64,000 bases of DNA from Luteimonas sp. BLCC-B24 (lineage in GTDB: Bacteria; Pseudomonadota; Gammaproteobacteria; Xanthomonadales; Xanthomonadaceae). A model generated the notes under the pieces. That model searched no databases, was not told the DNA's origin, and worked only from the letters and a program-made list of their open reading frames with translations. The stretch is from NCBI RefSeq assembly GCF_028550595.1, contig NZ_JAQQGN010000003.1:186001-250000 (forward strand), read 5' to 3'. This document shows, piece by piece, positions 57,109-64,000 of the stretch; the first letter of the stretch is position 1; every line of letters begins with the position of its first letter. The translations under genes and the position numbers were made by a program.

Positions 57109-57582
57109 TCAGCGCACGCCCGAATGCCCGAAGCCCCCGGCCCCGCGTGCGGTGTCCACGAAAGTATCCACCACATTCAGCGTCGCCCGCACGATCGGCA
57201 GCAACACGAGCTGCGCGATGCGGTCCCCGGGCTCGATCGTGAACGCATCTTTGCCGCGATGCCAGATGCTGATCATCAGCGGGCCCTGGTAGTCGGCGTC
57301 GATCAGCCCGGTGCCGTTGCCGAGCACGATGCCGTGCGTATGGCCCAGGCCGGAGCGCGGCAGCACCACGGCGCACAGGCCGGGATCGCCGATGTGGATC
57401 GCCAGGCCCGAGGGCACCAGCGCGGTATCGCCGGGCAGCAGGGTCAGCGATTCGTCCAGTGCCGCGCGCAGGTCGAGCCCGGCGCTGGCCTCGGTAGCGT
57501 AGGCGGGCAGCGGCCACTGCTGGCCGAAACGCGCGTCGAGCACGCGGACATCGAGCACGTGGGCGTGGGGTGCGTGGCTCAT
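57109..57582 (-). CDS. dut: deoxyuridine 5'-triphosphate nucleotidohydrolase
   Basis: The 157-residue protein has all five dUTPase motifs: [44 protein letters not shown] and [10 protein letters not shown]. It hydrolyses dUTP to dUMP and pyrophosphate, keeping uracil out of DNA. It overlaps coaB by four bases (ATGA) and leads into the algC-type gene 13 bp on, so the order coaC-coaB-dut-algC is probably a single transcript. The dut-algC linkage is conserved in pseudomonads. Confidence 0.96.
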   Translation of the reverse strand: MSHAPHAHVLDVRVLDARFGQQWPLPAYATEASAGLDLRAALDESLTLLPGDTALVPSGLAIHIGDPGLCAVVLPRSGLGHTHGIVLGNGTGLIDADYQGPLMISIWHRGKDAFTIEPGDRIAQLVLLPIVRATLNVVDTFVDTARGAGGFGHSGVR

Positions 57583-58247
57583 GGCATCTCCTGGGCGAGG
57601 CGGCCGGCGATCAATGCGACCAGGGCGGTGGCGACCGCGGACTTGGAATCCGGACCGAGCCGGTGGCTGCGGGCCGCGTCGTGAACCACCAGCAGGTTGT
57701 CGTCGCCCTCGAACCCGCTTCCGGCAATGCCGACGCGGTTGGCGGCGATGACGTCGACGCCCTTGGCAGCGAGCTTGTGGCGGGCGTTGGCGTCGACGTC
57801 GTCGGTCTCGGCCGCGAACCCCACGACCACGCGCGGGCGCGCCGCATGCGCGGCGACATCGGCCAGGATGTCGCGCGTGCGCACCAGCTGCAACGTCAGG
57901 CCGTCCTCGCCGGGACGCTTCTTGATCTTCGATGTGGCCACGCCGGCCGGGGTGAAATCGGCGACCGCCGCCGCGCCCACGTAGACGTCGGCCGGCAGCG
58001 CGGAGAACACCGCCGCGTGCATCTGCGCGGCCGAGCGCACGTCGATGCGGTGCGCGCCGTCGGGCGTGGGCAGATGCACGGGCCCGGCCACCAGCACCAC
58101 GTCGGCGCCGGCGGCCACGGCCGCCGCGGCCACCGCGAAGCCCATCTTGCCGCTGCTGCGGTTGCCCAGAAACCGCACCGGGTCGAGATCCTCGTACGTC
58201 GGGCCGGCGGTCACCAGCACCCGACGTCCGGCGAGCGGGGCGCTCAT
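57579..58247 (-). CDS. coaB: phosphopantothenate-cysteine ligase domain (split CoaB)
   Basis: The 222-residue protein covers the CoaB half alone: [33 protein letters not shown] (marker), [26 protein letters not shown] and IAANRVG. In most bacteria this is the C-terminal domain of a single CoaBC polypeptide of about 400 residues. Here it starts at an ATG that overlaps the stop of coaC (ATGA), a coupling arrangement. It ligates cysteine to 4'-phosphopantothenate with CTP. The join to dut is also a four-base overlap. Confidence 0.9.
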   Translation of the reverse strand: MSAPLAGRRVLVTAGPTYEDLDPVRFLGNRSSGKMGFAVAAAAVAAGADVVLVAGPVHLPTPDGAHRIDVRSAAQMHAAVFSALPADVYVGAAAVADFTPAGVATSKIKKRPGEDGLTLQLVRTRDILADVAAHAARPRVVVGFAAETDDVDANARHKLAAKGVDVIAANRVGIAGSGFEGDDNLLVVHDAARSHRLGPDSKSAVATALVALIAGRLAQEMP

Positions 58248-58795
58248 GCCGGCAGGGCGGCCACGATGGCCGACGGCTCGGCGAGCCGGCCGGGACCGGA
58301 TTCGCCTTCCGCCAGGGGCCCGTCCTCGGGCCCGATGACCTGCACGTCGCGCGCGCGCAGCACAGTCATGTTCGCCTGCGTGGCGGGATGCAGCCACATG
58401 CGGTGGTTCATCGCCGGGCAGACGGTCAGCGGCGCGGTCGTCGCCAGGCACAGGGTGGTGACCAGGTTGTCGGCGAAGCCGTGTGCGAGCTTGGCCAGCG
58501 TGTTCGCCGTCGCCGGCGCAACGACGATCCGGGTCGCCCAGCGCGCGAGCTCGATGTGGCCCATCGCGGCCTCGGCGCCCGGATCCCACAGCGTGGTGCG
58601 CACGGCGTGATGCGAGACGGCCTGGAAGCTGGTCGCCGACACGAACTGCTGCGCGCTGTCGGTCATCGCCACCCGCACCTCGGCACCGGCGTCACGCAGG
58701 CGGCGGACCAGATCCACGGCCTTGTAGGCGGCGATTCCGCCGCAGACGCAGACCAGGATGCGCTGTCCGCTGAGCGGACTCGGGGCAGCGGCCAT
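58244..58795 (-). CDS. coaC: phosphopantothenoylcysteine decarboxylase domain (split CoaC)
   Basis: The 183-residue flavoprotein matches the N-terminal half of CoaBC. It has [30 protein letters not shown], the active-site His in [28 protein letters not shown], and [17 protein letters not shown] with the reactive Cys in VCPAMN. It decarboxylates phosphopantothenoylcysteine to phosphopantetheine in coenzyme A synthesis. It ends TGA exactly where CoaB begins. Either a real gene fission or an undetected one-base change explains the split. Confidence 0.9.
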   Translation of the reverse strand: MAAAPSPLSGQRILVCVCGGIAAYKAVDLVRRLRDAGAEVRVAMTDSAQQFVSATSFQAVSHHAVRTTLWDPGAEAAMGHIELARWATRIVVAPATANTLAKLAHGFADNLVTTLCLATTAPLTVCPAMNHRMWLHPATQANMTVLRARDVQVIGPEDGPLAEGESGPGRLAEPSAIVAALPA

Positions 58796-58966
58796 GGTGA
58801 GCAAAACCCTACGGAAAAACCGGCCGACAGCTTACCCGAACGTGCGCGGCGGGCTGGCAGCCGGAGCGGTCGACCTCGGTTGGAATGGACCTCCGGCCGG
58901 CCCCGGGCGCGCTTCGCCCTTCCCCTGTCGCGGCGCTCCCGGCGCCGGCCGACCCGACGAGGCGTC

Positions 58967-59641
58967 ATGCACATCCGCGACTGGCCCAGCGACGAACGCC
59001 CGCGTGAAAAACTGCTGCACCGGGGCGCCGCGGCCTTGTCGGACGCCGAACTGCTCGCGATCTTTCTCGGCTCCGGCCTGCGCGGTCAGGATGCGGTCGC
59101 CACCGCGCGCCAGCTGCTGGCGGGACACGGCCCCTTGCGCACCCTGGTCGAACGCGGGCCTGCCGCCCTGGCCGAACTGCCCGGGCTCGGTCCTGCGCGT
59201 GCCTGCCGGCTCGCGGCGGCGCTGGAACTCGGCAATCGCGTGCTCGCCGCGGACCTCGCGCGCGGCGAGGCGATGACCGATCCGGCCGCTGCCGGCCGGT
59301 ACTTCTCGCAGCGCCTGCGCGGCTTCGCGCACGAGGTCTTCGCGGTGCTGTTCCTCGACACCCGTCACCGCGCACTGGCCTTCGAGGAACTGTTCCGCGG
59401 CACGATCGACGGCGCCGAGGTGCACCCGCGCGAGATCGTGCGTCGCGCGCTGGCGCACAACGCGGCGGCCGTGATCGTCGGCCACAACCATCCCAGCGGC
59501 AGCCGCGAACCGAGCAGCGCCGATCGCGCGGTGACCGCGCAGATCAAGCAGGCGCTGGCACTGGTGGATGTGCGCCTGCTGGATCACTTCGTCGTCGGTG
59601 ACGGCGCTGCGGTCTCGCTGGCGGCGCGCGGCTGGGTGTGA
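58967..59641 (+). CDS. radC: RadC-family (JAMM) DNA repair protein
   Basis: The 224-residue protein starts MHIRDWPSDERPREKLLHRG, with a helix-hairpin-helix region (LAELPGLGPARACRLAAALE). The MPN/JAMM domain has the metal-binding HNHPSG with His173 and His175 and an Asp in SSADR. The fold suggests a metallopeptidase or nuclease; despite its name its role in DNA repair is doubtful. It is divergent from coaC, as is common in proteobacteria. Confidence 0.94.
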   Translation: MHIRDWPSDERPREKLLHRGAAALSDAELLAIFLGSGLRGQDAVATARQLLAGHGPLRTLVERGPAALAELPGLGPARACRLAAALELGNRVLAADLARGEAMTDPAAAGRYFSQRLRGFAHEVFAVLFLDTRHRALAFEELFRGTIDGAEVHPREIVRRALAHNAAAVIVGHNHPSGSREPSSADRAVTAQIKQALALVDVRLLDHFVVGDGAAVSLAARGWV

Positions 59642-60294
59642 GCGCGGCGCGCGCGTCGTGCAGGTCCGCTGCAGAGCCCGGGCCCGTCGCCGCCGTCCAG
59701 GCGCACCTCGGCGCCGCGCGTATCCGCGGTCTCACGGCCGCCGCCTGTATCCCTGCGGCGGCTACGCGGCGCGCATCGCACTGTGGCGGGGTCGATGCGA
59801 CGCGGGCCCACCAGCGTCGTGGCCGCGGCCGCACCCATGCGGTGCGCTGTGCGCGTCGAAGAGACGGCCACACGGGCACGGCTCGGGAGTGTCGACACGC
59901 GGCCGGTAACCGGGCTGCGTTCGAGCCGTAGTCGCCGAGCGTTGCAACACGGTCGCCCCGTGCTCGCGCGAATCGCGCGACGGCGTCGTCAGGCGAGATT
60001 GGGCGCGGCAGCAGCGCGGTCGCGTCGACCGCGCTCAAGCGTCGAGCCGCGATGTCCTGGCGACTCCCGTCGGGGACGGATGACCCGGCGCCGTGACTGT
60101 CGCCCGCTTGCGGACCGTCGGTGGCACGTGGTGCGGGCGTGTTCCTGGACCGCTGCCGCGTCGTTCGGATGCCGGTGATCGCCAGATGCGCCTCCGCGCA
60201 GCGAGGCCGGAGCCGCTCGAATGCGCGGGCCGGACGCGTCCGCCGCCGAGGGCGTGCGTTCGCGTACGCGGCTGCCTGCGGGCACACTGGCGGC
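59642..60294. other. 653-bp gene-free stretch with an internal inverted repeat
   Basis: No gene is recognised on either strand. It contains a perfect inverted repeat AGCGCGGTCG/CGACCGCGCT with a three-base loop at 60013-60035. The open frames are Arg/Ala-rich and look like chance GC-driven frames. Confidence 0.55.
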
Positions 60295-60687
60295 ATGTCA
60301 TCACGCCCGGCGTCATCTGCCTGCCCCTGCGGTCGCCCGCAGCTCTACGACGCCTGTTGCGGCCCGTTGCATGCCGGCGCACCGGCGCCCGATGCCGAAT
60401 CGCTGATGCGCGCGCGCTACAGCGCCTACGTGCGCCGCGACGCCGACTACCTGCGCGCGAGCTGGCACAGCCGCACGCGCCCGCCGGTGCTCGAGTTCGA
60501 GGGGCCGCAGCCGGTGTGGCTCGGCCTTGCGGTGAAATCCGCGCGGACGCTCGATGCGGACCACGCCGAGGTCGCCTTCGTCGCGCGTTACCGCATCGGC
60601 GGCGGCAGCGTGGTGCGCATGCGTGAGCACAGCCGCTTCGCCCGCGAGGACGGGCACTGGCGCTACGTCGACGGCGACGTGGACTGA
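60295..60687 (+). CDS. YchJ-like SEC-C motif protein
   Basis: The 130-residue protein has an N-terminal SEC-C zinc motif with Cys10, Cys12, Cys21 and Cys22 ([14 protein letters not shown]). A UPF0225/YchJ-type NTF2-like domain follows ([53 protein letters not shown]). SEC-C elements bind zinc and often proteins. Its function is unknown. ATG 60295 begins the conserved region. Confidence 0.85.
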   Translation: MSSRPASSACPCGRPQLYDACCGPLHAGAPAPDAESLMRARYSAYVRRDADYLRASWHSRTRPPVLEFEGPQPVWLGLAVKSARTLDADHAEVAFVARYRIGGGSVVRMREHSRFAREDGHWRYVDGDVD

Positions 60688-61068
60688 GCCCCGGCCGCTC
60701 GCGCACGCGACGGGGCGCGCGCGGCGCGGGCGCCGGACGACCGGCCGGTGACGGTCAGGACGCGTGGCCGCGCGACGCATCCGGCGTGCCCCGATCTCGC
60801 ACGTGACGCGCCCGCGCCGTGCGGTGCAGTGGATGTGATCGGCGCCCGCGTGTCCGGGTGGTCTGCGTCTGCACTCCTGCCTGCGCCGTCCGTGCCGTCG
60901 TGCAGCAGATCCCGCCGCCGTCCGGGTCGCGGCGGTCACGGGCGCACGGTGCATGCCCCGTTCGAGACCGGCGGCATCTGACCGCGTCATGAAAGCGCCC
61001 GCCGGGCGATGCCCGCGTGGTGGAGGACCTCAGGCACAGTGAGCGGCCGATTTCCAGGAAGCGCCCGC
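60688..61068. other. 381-bp gene-free stretch
   Basis: I recognise no gene or strong structure in it. It separates the YchJ-like gene from the transglycosylase and must hold the latter's promoter. Confidence 0.5.
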
Positions 61069-62295
61069 ATGACGCACCGAGTCCACCGTCTCGCCCTGTC
61101 CGCGCTGATGACGTTCGCCGGCGTGGCCGCAGCGCAGACCGCGCCCCCGCCGGCCGACCCGGCCGCGTTCGCGCGCTGCCTCGACGGCATCCGCGGCGAT
61201 GCGGCGAAACAGGGCATCCCGGCCGATGCGTTCGCGCGGCTCACCGGTGACCTGCAGCCGGACATGAGCGTGCTGCCGCTGCTCGATTCGCAACCCGAGT
61301 TCACCACGCCGCTGTGGGATTACCTTGCCGGGCTGGTGGACGAGCAGCGCGTCACCGATGGCCGCGCGATGCTCGCCGAACATCGTGATCTGCTCGCGCG
61401 CGTGTCGGCCCAGTACGGCGTGGATGCCGAAACCGTGGTCGCGGTCTGGGGTGTGGAGAGCGACTTCGGGCGCATCTCCGGCAAGCGGCCGCTGCGCGTG
61501 TCGCTGGCGACGCTCGCCTGCAACGGCCGGCGCCAGGCCTTCTTCCGCAGCGAGTTCGTCGCGCTGCTGAAGCTGCTGCACGACGGCGACCTGCGCGATC
61601 CCCACACCACCGGGTCCTGGGCCGGCGCGTTCGGGCACACCCAGTTCATGCCGAGCACCTATGCGCGCATCGCGGTGGACTTCGACGGCGACGGCCGCCG
61701 TGATCTGGTCGGCAGCATTCCCGATGCCCTGGCGTCGACCGCGCACTACCTCAAGCGCGGCGGCTGGCAGACCGGACGGCCCTGGGGCTACGAGGTGAGG
61801 CTGCCGGCCGGCTTCGACGTCGCCCAGGCCGGGCGCACCAATCGCCGCACCGTGGCCGACTGGACCGCGCGCGGTGTGACCCGCGTGGACGGTGGCGCGC
61901 TGCCCGCGGGCGATACGCGCGCGGCGGTGATCGTGCCGACCGGCGTGCGCGGCCCCGCCTTCATCGTGTTCCGCAATTACGACGCGATCTATTCCTACAA
62001 CGCGGCCGAAAGCTATGCGCTGGCGATCGCGACACTGGCCGACCGCCTGCGCGGCGGGGCCGGGCTGAAGACGCCGTGGCCGACCGACGATCCGGGCCTG
62101 TCGCGCGCGCAGCGTCGCGAACTGCAGACCCTGCTGCTCGCCCGCGGCCACGACATCGGCGAGGTCGACGGCATGATCGGCACCGCGACCCGGCGTGCGA
62201 TCCAGGCCGAGCAGCGGCGTCTCGGCCTGCGACCCGACGACGGCCGGGCCGGGCAGCGCATCCTCGCCGCCCTGCGCGGCGGCGCCTCGAACTGA
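61069..62295 (+). CDS. MltB-family lytic murein transglycosylase with peptidoglycan-binding domain
   Basis: The 408-residue protein has a signal peptide (to about residue 23, GVAAAQTAP). A GH103/MltB catalytic domain follows with the acid Glu130 in VWGVESDFGRISG, AGAFGHTQFMPSTYARIAVDFDGDG, and a C-terminal PG_binding_1 domain (LSRAQRRELQTLLLARGHDIGEVDGMIGTATRRAI, as marker). It cleaves the glycan between N-acetylmuramic acid and N-acetylglucosamine, leaving a 1,6-anhydro end. It is likely periplasmic. A CAGGAAG ribosome site precedes the ATG. Confidence 0.92.
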   Translation: MTHRVHRLALSALMTFAGVAAAQTAPPPADPAAFARCLDGIRGDAAKQGIPADAFARLTGDLQPDMSVLPLLDSQPEFTTPLWDYLAGLVDEQRVTDGRAMLAEHRDLLARVSAQYGVDAETVVAVWGVESDFGRISGKRPLRVSLATLACNGRRQAFFRSEFVALLKLLHDGDLRDPHTTGSWAGAFGHTQFMPSTYARIAVDFDGDGRRDLVGSIPDALASTAHYLKRGGWQTGRPWGYEVRLPAGFDVAQAGRTNRRTVADWTARGVTRVDGGALPAGDTRAAVIVPTGVRGPAFIVFRNYDAIYSYNAAESYALAIATLADRLRGGAGLKTPWPTDDPGLSRAQRRELQTLLLARGHDIGEVDGMIGTATRRAIQAEQRRLGLRPDDGRAGQRILAALRGGASN

Positions 62296-62598
62296 CGCTG
62301 CCGCGCCCGCTTCGCGATGCGAGGCGAGCCGGCCGTCGGGCCGTCCTGCCCGGCACACGCGCGATCTGCGCCGGGAGGCTGACGATTCACGCGTGACAGG
62401 CCGGCGGGGTCGGGCGACTTCCGGCGCGCTCGCGGTGCCATGCGGCGTTCAGCGGGCGCTGACGGCGTCGTGCGTCCGAACGCACGTCTCACGTCATGCG
62501 TCGCGAGCCGCAGTGCGGGCACTGCGATGGCACCCGGATGCAACCCCTCGAGCGCTGCGACCCGCAGCAGGCGCTGCCGCGCGCCGCGCCCTCCGGAT
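62296..62598. other. 303-bp gene-free stretch
   Basis: Between the convergent transglycosylase and lipoprotein genes. No clear terminator or RNA seen. Confidence 0.5.
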
Positions 62599-63129
62599 TC
62601 AGGGCGTCGCGACCCGGGTATAGGTGCCCGCGAGATCGGCGCCCAGCGCGCACTGCGTGTAGTCGGTCGTGACGGTGGCGACATCGCCGTTGAGCACGAT
62701 CGAAACGGTCGAGGGTTCACGCGCCAGGTCGGCTTCGGTCACCGAACTGAGCGTGCCCTCGAACGGCACGACGTCGGCCGCGATCCGTCCGTCGACGAGC
62801 GGTCCACGCGCCTCGAGTTCGCAGTCGGCGGCGGTCGACGCGCCATCGGGCACCGCGCCGCCGCGCAGGGTGATGTGCCAGACGCCATCGCCCGCCTCGG
62901 ACAGTGTCAGCGTCCCCGGTGCAGGCGTGGTCGCCTCGTACCGGCCGGCAGGCGACGGGGACGGCGCCGAGACAGACCCTGCGGACGCGGGCACGGGCGC
63001 CGGCTCGACGGCGACCGACGGCGTGGCGGGCGTCGGGGCCGACACGGGGGGTTCGGCCTGGCAGGCCGCCACGGCCATCGCCAGGCAGGCACTCGCGAAC
63101 CGCAGGCGGCGCATCGGGTATGGACGCAT
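62599..63129 (-). CDS. lipoprotein of unknown function
   Basis: The 176-residue protein has a lipoprotein signal (RRLRFASACLAMAVAACQAE) and a Pro/Ala/Val-rich spacer (to about residue 62). A small beta domain follows: GTLTLSEAGDGVWHITLRGG, DCELEARGPLVDGRIAADVV and DYTQCALGADLAGTYTRV, with two Cys that may pair. The ATG at 63129 is preferred over the one at 63135, because GAGGAG touches the latter but sits six bases before the former. Function is unknown. Confidence 0.7.
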   Translation of the reverse strand: MRPYPMRRLRFASACLAMAVAACQAEPPVSAPTPATPSVAVEPAPVPASAGSVSAPSPSPAGRYEATTPAPGTLTLSEAGDGVWHITLRGGAVPDGASTAADCELEARGPLVDGRIAADVVPFEGTLSSVTEADLAREPSTVSIVLNGDVATVTTDYTQCALGADLAGTYTRVATP

Positions 63130-63180
63130 CGGCATCTCCTCGAAAGGCCCGAGCCTAGCGGGGTCCGCGTGGTCGCGACA

Positions 63181-64000
63181 TCAGCGCGCGGCCTCCAGCA
63201 TCGCCAACGCATCGGCGCGCTCGGCGACGAAACGGTTGGCGACACTGGCCTGGGTCGAGGCCGGGGAACTGCTGAAGTACACCAGGTTGCCATCCGGGCC
63301 GCGGCGGCCGCGCTCGGCGTAGATCGCATCGATCAGCGCCCGGTCGTAGGCCACGCCGTCCTCGGGCGTCACGCCCTGCGCGGCGACGTTGCGCACCGCA
63401 TTGGTGATCGCGTTCGTCGTCGGGCCGTGCTGCACGGCGGTGGACCACACCGCATCCTGCACGGCGTTGGAGCGCGTGCCCACGTCGAGGCCGGTATTGG
63501 TCTCCACGCGCGCCGCCTGGACGTCGTAGTGGGTGCGCTGGATGAACGCATGCTGCGCATCGGCGAAGGCCTGCGGCTCGCGCGCGGCGATCTCGCGCCA
63601 GGTGGCGCTGAAGGCCTGCGTGCCCGGCGCCGCGCCGCCGAACTCGGCGGCCCATGCCGCGCCCTCGTTGGCCAGGAACTCCTGCGGCCGGCCGCGATTC
63701 GTCGCCAGCTGGTAGCTGCCGTAGGACACGCCGCCCGGATCGCCCTGGCCGGTCGACACCGTGCCGGGGCCGCGGCCGCCGGTTTCGTACTGTTCCGACA
63801 GCTGGCCGAGACGGTGCTCGGCATCGTTGGCCGCGGGCGGTGCGGCATCGACACCGGGGACCGTCGGCGCGGTGGACGGCGGCGGCGAGGACACGTGCGG
63901 CGCCGGGGTCGCCGCCCCCGGCAGCGCGATGACCTGGCCGATCTGGATCAGATCGGGATTGCGGATCTGCGGATTGGCCGCGAGCAGCGCCTGCACGCTG
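63181..64000 (-). CDS. LysM-domain protein with hydrolase-like C-terminal domain (N-terminus outside window)
   Basis: Reading from the window edge, about 33 residues finish a LysM repeat (VQALLAANPQIRNPDLIQIGQVIALP), followed by a Pro/Ala linker and a C-terminal domain from about residue 60 with QYETGGRGPGTVSTGQGDPGGVSYGSYQLATNRG. The Glu in YETGG and the GVSYGSYQ strand resemble the lysozyme-like domain seen in VgrG-related and phage-type glycan hydrolases, but no assignment is secure. It probably acts on peptidoglycan. The start lies beyond position 64000. Confidence 0.72.
   Translation of the reverse strand, partial: SVQALLAANPQIRNPDLIQIGQVIALPGAATPAPHVSSPPPSTAPTVPGVDAAPPAANDAEHRLGQLSEQYETGGRGPGTVSTGQGDPGGVSYGSYQLATNRGRPQEFLANEGAAWAAEFGGAAPGTQAFSATWREIAAREPQAFADAQHAFIQRTHYDVQAARVETNTGLDVGTRSNAVQDAVWSTAVQHGPTTNAITNAVRNVAAQGVTPEDGVAYDRALIDAIYAERGRRGPDGNLVYFSSSPASTQASVANRFVAERADALAMLEAAR

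Overview
This 64-kb window is chromosomal DNA from a GC-rich gammaproteobacterium, most likely of the family Lysobacteraceae (Xanthomonadaceae; Lysobacter/Luteimonas-like). The pointers are the very high GC with strong third-position bias, an Ax21/Omp1X-family outer membrane protein, a long olefin (ole) gene region, a bphO-bphP pair, a TorF-glnK-amtB group next to glnA, and the large AlgC-type phosphohexomutase beside dut. No rRNA, tRNA, CRISPR array, prophage or transposase gene was recognised. The window is mostly housekeeping and regulatory genes, with a few unusual arrangements.

Layout. 1-2.8 kb: end of glnA, a TorF-type porin, glnK and amtB (nitrogen assimilation). 2.9-8.3 kb: a lipoprotein amidase translationally coupled to a TPR/methyltransferase-like protein, a GH3 beta-glucosidase with a LacI-type operator in front of it, and a small acidic protein. 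8.5-13.1 kb: the two-component NHEJ system ku-ligD and a 2-oxoglutarate/Fe oxygenase. 13.3-15.8 kb: ntrB-ntrC, with a near-ideal NtrC site abutting the ntrB start codon. 15.9-24.0 kb: a metal-ligand-less SodC paralogue followed by an intact sodC, a thiolase, two paralogous lipoproteins, hemY and hemD, a thioesterase and a cysteine-cluster protein.

24.0-42.7 kb holds the complete long-chain olefin pathway, but dispersed. oleB is divergent from bphO-bphP (heme oxygenase and a bacteriophytochrome without a kinase domain). oleA converges on bphP. oleC-oleD lie 11 kb further on, behind an M16 protease, an SDR, a TonB receptor, trmL, an Ax21-like protein, gpsA, secB and a rhodanese.

42.8-54.6 kb: two small DUF1328-like membrane proteins, ubiJ-ubiB, a 0.6-kb inverted pair of structured repeat elements, tatD, hrpB, a patatin-like lipoprotein, an MscS/CmpX-type channel and a secreted ATP-dependent DNA ligase. 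54.7-64 kb: algC-type phosphomannomutase/phosphoglucomutase, dut, a coaBC that is split into two overlapping genes, radC, a YchJ-like protein, a MltB-family lytic transglycosylase, a lipoprotein and the C-terminal part of a LysM protein cut by the window edge.

The best leads are the light-sensing genes embedded in the ole region with a dense palindromic array between oleB and bphO, the kinase-less phytochrome, the inverted structured repeat pair at 45.76-46.33 kb, the NtrC operator on ntrB, the split coaBC and the SOD pseudoenzyme. All calls come from reading the sequence; no database search or structure prediction was run.
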